DNA from: Acidobacteriota bacterium
Lineage (GTDB): Bacteria; Acidobacteriota; G020349885
Reading direction: 5' to 3'
NCBI GenBank assembly: GCA_020349885.1
Contig: CP070701.1
Span: 1-32,497, forward strand
Length of the DNA: 32,497 nt
Positions 7,812 to 15,844 of this stretch are shown one piece after another. Made by a program: the position numbers and the translations under genes. Each line of letters starts with the position of its first letter. The stretch's first letter is position 1. Below the pieces are notes generated by a model. It worked only from the letters and a program-made list of their open reading frames with translations, ran no database searches and was not told the origin of the DNA.

Positions 7812-7841
7812 TTGCTTTCCTGCGCTCAAATAGGATATACT
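7812..7841 (+). promoter_or_regulatory. Upstream promoter of the PIN-TRAM gene
   Basis: TTGCTT (7812-7817) and TATACT (7836-7841) are separated by 18 bases, giving a leader of roughly 60 bases. Confidence 0.55.
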
Positions 7842-7842
7842 G

Positions 7843-7871
7843 TTGGGATAGGTTAAATATAGGCTTATGAT
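7843..7871 (+). promoter_or_regulatory. Second, downstream promoter of the PIN-TRAM gene
   Basis: TTGGGA (7843-7848) and TATGAT (7866-7871) have a 17-base spacer. It lies directly behind the first candidate, in an AT-rich stretch that stands out from the GC-rich surroundings. Use of both is inference. Confidence 0.45.
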
Positions 7872-7906
7872 GACGGCAAAACACTATTTTATGGAGGATT
7901 GTTACC

Positions 7907-8986
7907 ATGAAGCGATACCTGACTCGTGTTTTCGTGTTTGCCCTTTTCCTGATACTCGGTTACTCGCTCCACCCCTGGGAGCTCAACCGCTGGGAGGGCA
8001 TGGGGCTGGGCGCGGTGCTGGGGCTTGGGATGCTCTACCTCGAGCGGCGCATTCCGCAGATGTCCCTCAACGTCGTCCTTGGCGGCTGGGTGGGCATCAT
8101 GTGCGGCGCCCTGGTCGCGTTCCTCATCAACAAGGCCATCGCCGCCTCGACCACCGCCTACCGCCACCACATCGAGTTCGTCTACGTGGCGACGCTTTTG
8201 TTCATGGGCTACCTGGGGCTTCGCATCGGGGCGCATTTTGGCCAGTGGCTTGACTCGAACACCATCAAGGCGCTTTTCGGGGACAAGACCCCGAGCACCA
8301 TCAACAAGATCCTCGACACGAGCGTGATCATCGACGGCCGCATCGCCGACATCACGGAGGCGGGCTTCATCGAAGGGGACATCATCGTTCCCCAGTTCGT
8401 CCTGCGCGAGCTCCAGCACATCGCCGACTCGGCCGACTCCATCAAGCGTACCCGCGGCCGCAAGGGGCTGGACCTGCTCCAGCGGATGAAGAAGAACAAA
8501 AACATCAACGTGGTCATCATGGAGGCCGAGTTTCCCGAAATCCGCGAGGTGGACCTCAAGCTCATCGAGCTGGCGACCCGCCTCGGCGCCAAGGTCATCA
8601 CGAACGACTTCAACCTCAACAAGGTGGCGCGCCTTCGGGGGGTGGACATTCTGAACGTCAACGAGCTGGCGAACGCCCTCAAGCCCATAGTGCTTCCCGG
8701 AGAGCTGATGGAGATCTTCATCCTCAAGGAGGGCAAGGAGCGCACGCAGGGCGTGGGGTACCTCGACGACGGCACCATGGTCGTCGTCGACGACGGGCGC
8801 CGCCACATCGGCCAGACGGTTTCCATCACGGTCACGTCGGTCCTTCAGACCACTGCGGGCAAGATGATTTTCGGCGAGGTGGCGGGCTCCGGCGAGTCGC
8901 GCTCGCATGCCGATCCCGCGTCGGGCCATGGCGGCGGCCGCTCCGAACCCCCGCACTATCGCGAGCGCGGCGGGTACCGCGCGTAA
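7907..8986 (+). CDS. Membrane PIN-TRAM domain protein (YacL-like)
   Basis: A 359-residue protein with four predicted membrane helices in residues 5-110, then a PIN nuclease domain (about 133-255), a TRAM domain (about 270-325) and a Gly/Ser/His-rich tail. PIN acidic residues are visible: D137 in ILDTSVIIDGR, E168 in VLRELQ and D234 in TNDFNLNK. The TRAM part includes TQGVGYLDDGTMVVVD. This is the architecture of Bacillus subtilis YacL and its homologues, presumed membrane-bound RNA-binding or RNA-cleaving proteins of unsettled function. A strong site GGAGG sits nine bases before the ATG. It stands alone after two promoter candidates, divergent from lapB. Confidence 0.88.
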   Translation: MKRYLTRVFVFALFLILGYSLHPWELNRWEGMGLGAVLGLGMLYLERRIPQMSLNVVLGGWVGIMCGALVAFLINKAIAASTTAYRHHIEFVYVATLLFMGYLGLRIGAHFGQWLDSNTIKALFGDKTPSTINKILDTSVIIDGRIADITEAGFIEGDIIVPQFVLRELQHIADSADSIKRTRGRKGLDLLQRMKKNKNINVVIMEAEFPEIREVDLKLIELATRLGAKVITNDFNLNKVARLRGVDILNVNELANALKPIVLPGELMEIFILKEGKERTQGVGYLDDGTMVVVDDGRRHIGQTVSITVTSVLQTTAGKMIFGEVAGSGESRSHADPASGHGGGRSEPPHYRERGGYRA

Positions 8987-9022
8987 TCGCTTCCCTTCGG
9001 AGCGCGCATCCCGCTGGCGGGG

Positions 9023-10042
9023 ATGGGACAAGGCAAGAAAGCGATGAGCGCCGGGCAGGGCAGCCGGATAGTCGAGCGGTTCGACAGCGAGCTGCTCAAG
9101 GGGAATCCCCTCGGCGACCCGAGCGAGAGGGATCTTACAATTTACCTGCCTCCCGGCTACGGGGAGAGCGCGAGCGAAAGATACCCGACCCTTCTTGCGG
9201 CGGCGGGATTCGCGGGGACCGGGGCGGCGCTCTTCAACGTCGACCCCCTGGGCGAGGATCTCAAGGAACGCCTCGACCGGCTCATCGGCTCCGGCGCGTG
9301 CCCGCCTCTTATCGTCGTCGCCCCGGACTGCTTCACCCGCCTCGGGGGCAGCCAGTACATCAACTCGACGGCCGTCGGCCCCTACGAGGATTACCTGCTG
9401 CAGGAGATCGTACCGTTCGTGAGCGGGCGCTACCGGACGGGGAGGTGGGGAATCTTCGGAAAATCCTCCGGGGGCTACGGTTCCCTCGTGCTCGGGATGC
9501 GCCACCCGGAAATCTTTGAGGCACTCGCCGACCACTCGGGGGACTCGAACTTCGAGCTCTGCTACCTGCCCGACGTTCCCGACGCCCTGGAGCGGTTCCG
9601 TGAGGCGGGGGGGCCGGCCGCGTGGCTCGAGAAATTCTGGGCCGACGTCGACCGGAAGGGGAAGGAGTGGGCGAAGGCGCTCAACGTGCTGGCCATGGCG
9701 GCCCACTATTCTCCCAACCCCGACTCTCCGCACCTCGGGATCGATTTCCCTTTCGACCTGGAGACGGGCGTTTTCAGGCCGGAGGTGTGGGAGCGGTGGC
9801 GCGCGTGGGATCCCGTCAACATGGTCGCAAGGTACGCGGAGAACCTGAAAAAGCTGCGCCTCGTCTACCTAGACTGCGGCGCGAGGGACGAGTACAACCT
9901 ACAGTGGGGAGCGCGCGCTCTCGCGGCGGAGCTCGGGCGGCACGGCCTCGCGGTGCGCTACGAGGAGTTCGACGGCGGCCACCGGGCCGTCTCCTACCGC
10001 TTCGACGTGAGCCTGCCGCTTCTCGCGAAGGCGCTTGCATAA
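9023..10042 (+). CDS. Putative esterase of the esterase D/Fes family (alpha/beta hydrolase)
   Basis: A 339-residue alpha/beta hydrolase without a signal peptide, so probably cytoplasmic. The nucleophile elbow is GKSSGGYGS with S148 as likely nucleophile. An acid candidate lies in LDCGARDEYN and the histidine in DGGHRAVS near the C terminus. DLTIYLPPGYGE near residue 38 is typical of the enterochelin esterase/esterase D group, whose members act on siderophores, acyl-CoA-like or S-formylglutathione substrates. The real substrate cannot be read from the sequence. A second ATG lies seven codons downstream (9044) and could be the true start. Confidence 0.8.
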   Translation: MGQGKKAMSAGQGSRIVERFDSELLKGNPLGDPSERDLTIYLPPGYGESASERYPTLLAAAGFAGTGAALFNVDPLGEDLKERLDRLIGSGACPPLIVVAPDCFTRLGGSQYINSTAVGPYEDYLLQEIVPFVSGRYRTGRWGIFGKSSGGYGSLVLGMRHPEIFEALADHSGDSNFELCYLPDVPDALERFREAGGPAAWLEKFWADVDRKGKEWAKALNVLAMAAHYSPNPDSPHLGIDFPFDLETGVFRPEVWERWRAWDPVNMVARYAENLKKLRLVYLDCGARDEYNLQWGARALAAELGRHGLAVRYEEFDGGHRAVSYRFDVSLPLLAKALA

Positions 10043-10140
10043 AGAAAACCCGTTCGCCCTCCCCTGTCCCCGGGGTAAACGGAGTCCCGACGAAGACTCG
10101 TCGCTCGCACTCTGTTAGAATAGCGAAGGAGCAAAACACC

Positions 10141-11329
10141 ATGCCCGTCTACTCGCACTCGCGCCTGACCACGTTCGAGCAGTGCCCGAAGAAATTCTAC
10201 TTCCGCTACGTCAAAAGGCCGGACGTTCCCGAGTTCAAGGGCATCGAGATGTTCCTTGGCAGCGTCGCGCACAAGGCGCTGGAGAACCTCTACCGCGCCC
10301 TCCTCGTGAGCAAGGTTCCGGCGAAGGAAGACGTCGTGAAGGACTACCACAGCGTCTGGGAGAAGGAGTGGGGCGACGACGTGACGATCGTCAAGGAACA
10401 GTACACCGCCGACGACTACCGCCGCACGGGCGAGCGCTGCGTCGCCGATTATTACGACAAGCACCACCCGTTCGACGGCGAGGGCCGCATCCTCGGCCTC
10501 GAGGAGAACGTGCGCTTTGCCCTCGACGACGCGGGGCAGTACAGGATGCAGGGCGTCATTGACCGCCTCATGGAGCCCAAGCCGCGCGAGGTCGAGATAC
10601 ACGACTACAAGTCCTCCATGCGCCTTCCCTCGCAGGACGACATGGAGAAGGACCGGCAGCTCGCGCTCTACGGCATCGGAGTCCGGCAGACAATGCCGGA
10701 CGTCGGGCGCGTTGAGTTCGTCTGGCACTACCTCGTGTTCGGGCGCGAGATCCGCGTCTCGCCCACCCCGGCGAAGGTCGAGGACACGCGCCGGTGGGCG
10801 GTTTCCACAATCCGCCGTATCGAGCGTGAGGAAACGTTCGAGCCGCGCGAATCGGTCCTCTGCAACTGGTGCGATTTCCAAAGCGTCTGCCCGGCGAAGA
10901 ATCCCGCGCCGCCCAAGGTCACCCCCGAGCGCCGCGAGGCCCTTAAGGAGGGCGCCGCGCTCGTGGACAAGTGGGAGGAGCTGGAGGGGCGAAGGAAAAC
11001 TCTCGAAAAAGGAGATCGACGAGGCGAAGGAGCGGCTCAGGGAGCTCGCCGAAAGCTGCGAGATCGATTCCTTCGAGGGGGCGGAAAAAGCGGCCATGGT
11101 CCGGCACAAGGAATACCTCGCCGCGCCCACGATCGACTCCGGGAACCGCGCCCCCCTGGAGGAGTTCCTTCGGCGGGAGGGCCTGTGGGAAGAGTTTTCC
11201 GAGCTGAAGCACGCCGCCCTCAACAAGGCGTTCCTCACGGGCCGATTCGACGACCGGCTTCAGAAAAGAATCGAGAAATTACTCGACCGGCGCGACGAGT
11301 GGAAGATCAGCCTCAAGAAGAAGGGGTAG
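10141..11329 (+). pseudogene. RecB-like PD-(D/E)XK nuclease with Fe-S cluster motif, frameshifted
   Basis: The frame from ATG 10141 (site AAGGAG just upstream) encodes a Cas4/AddB-like nuclease: H44 in GSVAHKALE, D141 in GVIDRL, the D-x-K core at D155-Y-K157, and four Cys for an iron-sulfur cluster (C15, C241, C244, C250 in CNWCDFQSVC). At about 10986-10989 (GGGG) the coding sense moves to the +1 frame and continues to the TAG at 11327-11329 with a charged helical C terminus (KLSKKEIDEAKERL). Deleting one G from that run restores an uninterrupted protein of about 395 residues. It is therefore either a recent frameshift or a one-base assembly or sequencing error; the intact coding on both sides favours error or a very recent event. 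Confidence 0.8.
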
Positions 11330-11338
11330 GGGAGGCGG

Positions 11339-12082
11339 CTACTTGGATCGGCGGCCGGTCAGCAGCCGCCAAAGCCACGTCAACGGGTCGTAGAACCGGT
11401 CCACCACCCTTTCCTTGAGGGCGATGATGGCGTTGTCGGTGATCGTGATCTTCTCGGGACACACCTCGGTGCAGCACTTCGTGATGTTGCAGTAGCCGAT
11501 GCCGCCCTCGTCCTTGAGGTACCGGAGGCGGTCGGCGACGTCCAGCGGGTGCATCTCGAGCCCCGCGGTGCGCACCAGGAAGCGCGGCCCCATGAAGGCG
11601 TCCTTCAGATCGTGGTCGCGCAGGACGTGGCACACGTTCTGGCAGAGGAAGCATTCGATGCACTTGCGGAACTCCTGCGCGCGCTCCACGTCGTGCTGAA
11701 AAAATTTCCAGTCCGCGTCGGCCTTCGGCGTAAACGGCGTGATCCGCTTGTTGGTCTCGAAGTTCCACGAGACGTCCGTCGCCAGGTCCCTGATGACGGG
11801 AAACGTCTTGATGGGGGTCACGGTGAGGGGCTCGCCCTCTGGGAACAGGTCGAGGCGCGTCATGCACATCAGGCGCGGCCGGCCGTTCACCTCGGCGCTG
11901 CAGGAGCCGCATTTTCCCGCCTTGCAGTTCCAGCGGCACGCGAGCTCGTTCGACTGCCGCGACTGGACGCGTAGGACGGCGTCCAGCACCACCATGCCTT
12001 CCTCGACCGGCACGCGGTATTCCCGTATCTCGCCGCCCTGGGCGTCGCCGCGGAACAGGCGCAGCGTGAGGTCCGACATCAC
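11339..12082 (-). CDS. sdhB: Succinate dehydrogenase iron-sulfur subunit SdhB
   Basis: A 247-residue electron-transfer subunit. The [2Fe-2S] ligands are C53, C58, C61 and C73 in NCKAGKCGSC and LMC. The [4Fe-4S] motif is CIECFLCQNVC (141-151). The third cluster has C198, C203/C204 and C208 in CNITKCCTEVCPE. The run RWNCKAGKCGSCSAE is, to my knowledge, typical of the actinobacterial Sdh1-type subunit rather than of E. coli SdhB. The GTG at 12082 overlaps the sdhA stop by four bases and an ATG follows at once (12079), so either could start; AAGGGGAG precedes both. It ends nine bases from the convergent nuclease gene. Confidence 0.94.
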   Translation of the reverse strand: MMSDLTLRLFRGDAQGGEIREYRVPVEEGMVVLDAVLRVQSRQSNELACRWNCKAGKCGSCSAEVNGRPRLMCMTRLDLFPEGEPLTVTPIKTFPVIRDLATDVSWNFETNKRITPFTPKADADWKFFQHDVERAQEFRKCIECFLCQNVCHVLRDHDLKDAFMGPRFLVRTAGLEMHPLDVADRLRYLKDEGGIGYCNITKCCTEVCPEKITITDNAIIALKERVVDRFYDPLTWLWRLLTGRRSK

Positions 12083-13875
12083 GCGCTCTCCCCTTCGAGC
12101 AATTTTTTCAGCTCGTCCGGCATTTCGGGAAGCGGCTCCTGGGCCACTTGCATCGCGCCGTCGCGCCTTCGAATCACGACGTTGACCTTCGCGAACGCCT
12201 TGTCGTAGTCGGGATAATCCTCGCGCGTGTGGGCGCCGCGGCTTTCCTTCCTCTCCAGCGCGGCGCGCGCGAGCAGCTCGCTCACCGTCAGGAGATTCTT
12301 TAAATCAATCGCCTCGTTCCAGCCGGGGTTGTACTGCCGGGTGCCGCTCACCTTGACGCCGGAGGCGCGCTTGCGAAGCCCGGCGAGCGCATCGATGGCC
12401 GCGCGCAGGTCCTTCTCGTTCCGGACGATGCCCGCGTTCTTTTCCATCATATCTTGAAGGGCCTCGTGGACGACGAAGGGGTTTTCCCCTTCGCTGCGGT
12501 TGAACGACTCCAGCAATTCTTTCGCACACGCTTCCGCCTCGGCCAGGTTGACGCGCGGCTTTTCCCGGAGGGATTTTGCGTATTCCGCCGCGCCCTGTCC
12601 CGCGCGCCGGCCGAACACGACCAGGTCCGAGAGCGAGTTGCCGCCCAGGCGGTTCGCGCCGTGCATGCCCCCCGCCGCTTCCCCGGCGGCAAAGAGGCCG
12701 GGCACGGTCGCGGCCTGCGTCTCCGGGTCCACGCGGACGCCGCCCATGGCGTAGTGAGCCGTGGGGCCGACCTCCATCGGCTCCTTCGTGATGTCCATCC
12801 CGGCCAGCTCCATGAACTGGTGGTGCATGCTGGGCAGCCGTCTCTTGACGTACTCGGAGTCCATGTAGGCGATGTCGAGAAGAACGCCGCCGTGCGGGCT
12901 GCCGCGCCCCTCGCGCACCTCGCTCACGATGGCCCGCGCGCAGACGTCGCGCGTGAGAAGCTCCGGAGGGCGGCGCGCCTGCTTGTCTCCCGCGAGCCAG
13001 CGGGAGGCTTCCTCCTCCGAGGCGGCCACGTCGTTTTTGAACGCTTCGGGAATGTAGCTGAACATGAAGCGCTCGCCCTTCGAGTTTTTCAGGACGCCGC
13101 CGTCTCCGCGCACGCCCTCGGTCACGAGCGTGCCGCGCACGCTCGGCGGCCAGACCATGCCCGTCGGATGAAACTGCATGAATTCCATGTCGACCATGTC
13201 CGCGCCGGCTTCGTAGGCGAGAACGTGGCCGTCGCCCGTGTACTCCCACGAGTTGGAGGTCACCTTGAAGGCCTTGCCGACGCCCCCCGTGGCGAGCACG
13301 ACGGCCTTCGCGCGGAACAGCACGAACAGCCCGCTCTCGCGGAAGTAGCCGAAGGCGCCCGCGATTCTTTCGCCGTCCTTCAGCAAGTGGGTGATGGTGC
13401 ACTCCATGTGGACGTCCATGCCCGCGTGCACGCCCCTGTCCTGGAGGGTGCGGATCATCTCGAGGCCCGTGCGGTCCCCCACGTGGCAGAGCCGCTTGTA
13501 GGTGTGGCCTCCGAACGCGCGCTGCGATATGCCGCCCACGGCCGTGCGGTCGAAGATCGCGCCCCACTCCTGGAGCTCGCGGACGCGCTCGGGGGACTCC
13601 ATGGCGTGGAGCTGCGCCATGCGCCAGTGGTTGAGCATCTTGCCGCCTTTCATCGTATCGCGGAAGTGGACTCTCCAGGTGTCCTCCGGGTCCACGCTCG
13701 CAACGGCCGCCGCCATGCCCCCTTCGGCCATGACCGTGTGCGCCTTCCCGAGGAGCGACTTGCAGACGAGGCCCGTTTTCACGCCCAGGGCCGACGCCTC
13801 GATGGCCGCGCGCAGCCCCGCTCCGCCCGCGCCGACGACCAGCACGTCGTAATCGCGTGTTTCGTAGCTCGCCAT
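12079..13875 (-). CDS. sdhA: Succinate dehydrogenase flavoprotein subunit SdhA
   Basis: A 598-residue catalytic subunit oxidising succinate to fumarate. It has the FAD-binding VLVVGAGGAGLRAA near residue 11, the covalent-flavin histidine H46 in KAHTVMAEGG, MQFHPTGMVWPP, the catalytic-arginine region TEGVRGDGG, HYAMGGVRVD, and GANRLGGNSL. Gene order is C-A-B on one transcript with a three-base gap from sdhC and overlap into sdhB. Fumarate reductase is the alternative, since the families are not cleanly separable by sequence. The menaquinone pathway marker mqnD in this window means the quinone is probably menaquinone. Confidence 0.95.
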   Translation of the reverse strand: MASYETRDYDVLVVGAGGAGLRAAIEASALGVKTGLVCKSLLGKAHTVMAEGGMAAAVASVDPEDTWRVHFRDTMKGGKMLNHWRMAQLHAMESPERVRELQEWGAIFDRTAVGGISQRAFGGHTYKRLCHVGDRTGLEMIRTLQDRGVHAGMDVHMECTITHLLKDGERIAGAFGYFRESGLFVLFRAKAVVLATGGVGKAFKVTSNSWEYTGDGHVLAYEAGADMVDMEFMQFHPTGMVWPPSVRGTLVTEGVRGDGGVLKNSKGERFMFSYIPEAFKNDVAASEEEASRWLAGDKQARRPPELLTRDVCARAIVSEVREGRGSPHGGVLLDIAYMDSEYVKRRLPSMHHQFMELAGMDITKEPMEVGPTAHYAMGGVRVDPETQAATVPGLFAAGEAAGGMHGANRLGGNSLSDLVVFGRRAGQGAAEYAKSLREKPRVNLAEAEACAKELLESFNRSEGENPFVVHEALQDMMEKNAGIVRNEKDLRAAIDALAGLRKRASGVKVSGTRQYNPGWNEAIDLKNLLTVSELLARAALERKESRGAHTREDYPDYDKAFAKVNVVIRRRDGAMQVAQEPLPEMPDELKKLLEGESA

Positions 13876-13878
13876 GGC

Positions 13879-14649
13879 CTAGAAAATCCTCACGTCCGTC
13901 CAGGCGCCGGAGGCGACCATACTCACGTAGAAATCGGCGAAGCCCACCATGAAAAGGCTCGTCCACGCCCAGAACATGTGGGTTCGGTTCAGGATGCTCA
14001 CGAGGCTCCACGTCTTGTGTCTCGTGCCGCCGAGAGAGGCGCATGAGAAGCAATCCACGTTACCCCCGATCAGGTGGCGCAGGGCGTGGCATCCGCACAC
14101 GTACAGAGTGAGAAGGCTCGTGTCCGCGAGAAGCACCAGGCTTCCCACCCCTACGCCGAAGCCGTCGTCGAAGAAGAACGCCAACCCCACGTCATGCCAG
14201 TGAAACACCAGCAGGGCGAGAGCGACGTAGAGGAAGTAGCGGTGGAGGTTTTGCAGGACAAAAGGAAACGCCGTTTCCCCCTTGTAGCGGCGCTTCGAGC
14301 GCTCGCCAACCGCGCAGGCGGGCGGGTCGAGGAAATACGCGCGGTAGTAAACCTTGCGGAAGTAGTAGCACGTGAGGCGGAAGCCCGCGGGCGCCCACAC
14401 GATCAGAAACGCCGGCGAGCGCGGAATCCACTCCGGCCAGAACTCGGGAAAGGGGAACTGGGGAGAATAAAAGGGCGATGTGTAGGGCCCCCACTCGTAG
14501 TGCATTCCCTGGAACGCCCGCCATGTGGAGTACACGATGAAGAGGAACAGTGCCGTTGCCGTCGCAAGAGGCCCCATCCACCAGAGGTCGCGCCGCAGGG
14601 TGACTCCGAAACCGCCTGGAGAGGAAACCGCGCTGGTTGGATTTGTCAT
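13879..14649 (-). CDS. sdhC: Sdh1-type membrane anchor subunit (fused SdhC/D) with Cys/His cluster
   Basis: A 256-residue integral membrane protein with about five helices (near 28-46, 78-95, 133-155, 168-186 and 222-245). It replaces the separate SdhC and SdhD anchors. A striking motif starts at residue 184 and holds C185, C187, H188, H192, C200, C203 and H211 (CGCHALRH, then DCFSC). As I recall, the mycobacterial Sdh1 structure showed a membrane-embedded Rieske-type [2Fe-2S] cluster in this subunit. The residues here would allow such a cluster, but the ligand assignment is inference. Other membrane histidines (H136, H150, H152, H224) could bind haem. The upstream site is weak, but the promoter is strong. 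Confidence 0.8.
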   Translation of the reverse strand: MTNPTSAVSSPGGFGVTLRRDLWWMGPLATATALFLFIVYSTWRAFQGMHYEWGPYTSPFYSPQFPFPEFWPEWIPRSPAFLIVWAPAGFRLTCYYFRKVYYRAYFLDPPACAVGERSKRRYKGETAFPFVLQNLHRYFLYVALALLVFHWHDVGLAFFFDDGFGVGVGSLVLLADTSLLTLYVCGCHALRHLIGGNVDCFSCASLGGTRHKTWSLVSILNRTHMFWAWTSLFMVGFADFYVSMVASGAWTDVRIF

Positions 14650-14718
14650 AAAGTTGTTGCGTAACCTATCACGCGTCGTGTCGGAGTCTTTTAGGCAAAA
14701 TCACAAGTATTGAAATAG

Positions 14719-14747
14719 AGTATAGAACAACTCTTAGGGACATGCAA
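14719..14747 (-). promoter_or_regulatory. Promoter of the sdhCAB operon
   Basis: Minus strand: TTGCAT (14742-14747), a 17-base spacer, then TATACT (14719-14724). Transcription would start near 14712, leaving a leader of about 60 bases. Confidence 0.7.
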
Positions 14748-14798
14748 GTCTTTTTGGCCCGGCCGGCCCGGGAGGGAGGCGGGGAGCCTTGACGGGGT

Positions 14799-14827
14799 TT
14801 GCAATTGCTGCGGGGCTTCGCTATGCT
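14799..14827 (+). promoter_or_regulatory. Possible additional promoter upstream of the GAF-domain gene
   Basis: TTGCAA (14799-14804) and TATGCT (14822-14827) have a 17-base spacer. A transcript from here would carry a GC-rich leader of about 115 bases before the GAF-domain gene. Confidence 0.35.
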
Positions 14828-14879
14828 ACCTGAGAGGGCCGGGAACCCCGTCCAAGGGGCGGGGCGGATGGCCGCCGGT

Positions 14880-14908
14880 TTGCGGTGTCGGTGGTGTTAT
14901 GCTATATT
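14880..14908 (+). promoter_or_regulatory. Promoter of the GAF-domain/response regulator pair
   Basis: TTGCGG (14880-14885), 17 bases, TATATT (14903-14908). A good ribosome binding site (AAGGAGA, 14934-14940) follows before the ATG at 14951. Confidence 0.6.
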
Positions 14909-14950
14909 GCACTTTCTAAAATGTAATGAAACAAAGGAGAATTCTTTAAA

Positions 14951-15844
14951 ATGGCGGACGAATCGAAGAAGAAAACGGCGGCCACGGCTCCTCAATTGCA
15001 AGGGGGTGAGCCCCAGAGCGACCTCCTCAAAAAGGGAGAGAAATTTCTTGAAATCTACAACATGGGCAAGCAGTTTACCGAGGAGGTGCTGCGCGAGAAC
15101 GAGAAGCTGCGCTACAAGGTCGCCTCGCTAGAAAGCCGGGTGCAGTCCGGAGGGGGCGACGTTCCGGAAGAAGTCTCGCACCTGCAGAAGAAGCTCGAGC
15201 GGGCCGAGGACGAGAAAAAACTCCTCGAGTCCAAGTACCGCGAGGTCGAGAGCGAGAACAAGGACTTCGCCCGCCGCTACCTCGAGATCGAGGAGCAGAA
15301 CAACAACCTCGCCAACCTCTACGTCGCCTCCTACCAGCTCCACTCGACGCTCGACTTCCAGGAAGTCGTTCAGATCGTCATGGAAATCATCATCAACCTC
15401 ATCGGCGCCGAGGAGTTCGCGCTGATGCTTCTCGACGAGAAGACGAACGAGCTTTCCGTCGTGGCGCACGAGAGCATGGAAAACTACCCCCGGACGAGCA
15501 TCTCGATAGGCAAGGGCATCATAGGGACGGTTGCGAGGACGGGCGAGCCGTACTACATCAACCAGGACCCCAAGCACTGCGACGTGGGCTACGAGCACCC
15601 GCTGGTGTGCATACCGCTGAAGATCAAGGAGCACGTCATCGGGGTGATAACGCTCTACAAGCTGCTGGTGCAGAAGGACAGCTTCTCGGCGGTGGACTAC
15701 GAGCTGTTCACGCTGCTTGCGGGGCACGCGGCGACGGCGCTGTTCAGCTCGAAGCTCTACTCCCAGTCGGAGCGCAAGCTCTCCACCATCCAGGGATTTC
15801 TCGACCTGCTCACCACCACGTCGGACGAAAAAGGCGAAGAGTAA
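14951..15844 (+). CDS. Coiled-coil and GAF domain signalling protein
   Basis: A 297-residue soluble protein. Residues 1-30 are polar and low in complexity, about 45-125 form a coiled coil rich in Glu, Lys and Leu, and about 135-275 form a GAF domain. The GAF part includes LDFQEVVQIVMEI, VVAHESM, the ISIGKGIIGTVARTGEPYYI segment, LVCIPLKIKEHVIGVITLY and the final helix LLAGHAATAL. No output domain (histidine kinase, GGDEF, phosphatase or HTH) follows, so it is probably a sensor that works through partners. The response regulator gene begins with the base after its stop, so the two are coupled. The ligand is unknown. Confidence 0.85.
   Translation: MADESKKKTAATAPQLQGGEPQSDLLKKGEKFLEIYNMGKQFTEEVLRENEKLRYKVASLESRVQSGGGDVPEEVSHLQKKLERAEDEKKLLESKYREVESENKDFARRYLEIEEQNNNLANLYVASYQLHSTLDFQEVVQIVMEIIINLIGAEEFALMLLDEKTNELSVVAHESMENYPRTSISIGKGIIGTVARTGEPYYINQDPKHCDVGYEHPLVCIPLKIKEHVIGVITLYKLLVQKDSFSAVDYELFTLLAGHAATALFSSKLYSQSERKLSTIQGFLDLLTTTSDEKGEE

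Larger units (their letters stand above)
14650..14950. other. Divergent promoter region between sdhC and the GAF-domain gene
   Basis: This 301-base spacer has no gene. It contains the minus-strand sdh promoter (14719-14747), the plus-strand promoter of the GAF-domain gene (14880-14908) and a second plus-strand promoter-like pair (14799-14827) followed by a very GC-rich stretch (14828-14880). I found no recognised riboswitch or small RNA in it. Confidence 0.6.

Noticed and set aside
7889-9733. A 614-codon open frame on the minus strand opposite the PIN-TRAM and esterase genes
   Set aside because: It spans two well-supported genes and the spacer between them and shows no protein-like motifs.
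9622-10140. Upstream extension of the RecB-like nuclease
   Set aside because: It overlaps the esterase gene out of frame and is not protein-like. ATG 10141 has a good ribosome site and the expected N terminus.
12454-14046. A 530-codon open frame on the plus strand opposite sdhA
   Set aside because: It is antisense to a clear SdhA and has Arg/Ala/His-rich sequence without any domain. High GC content keeps such frames open.
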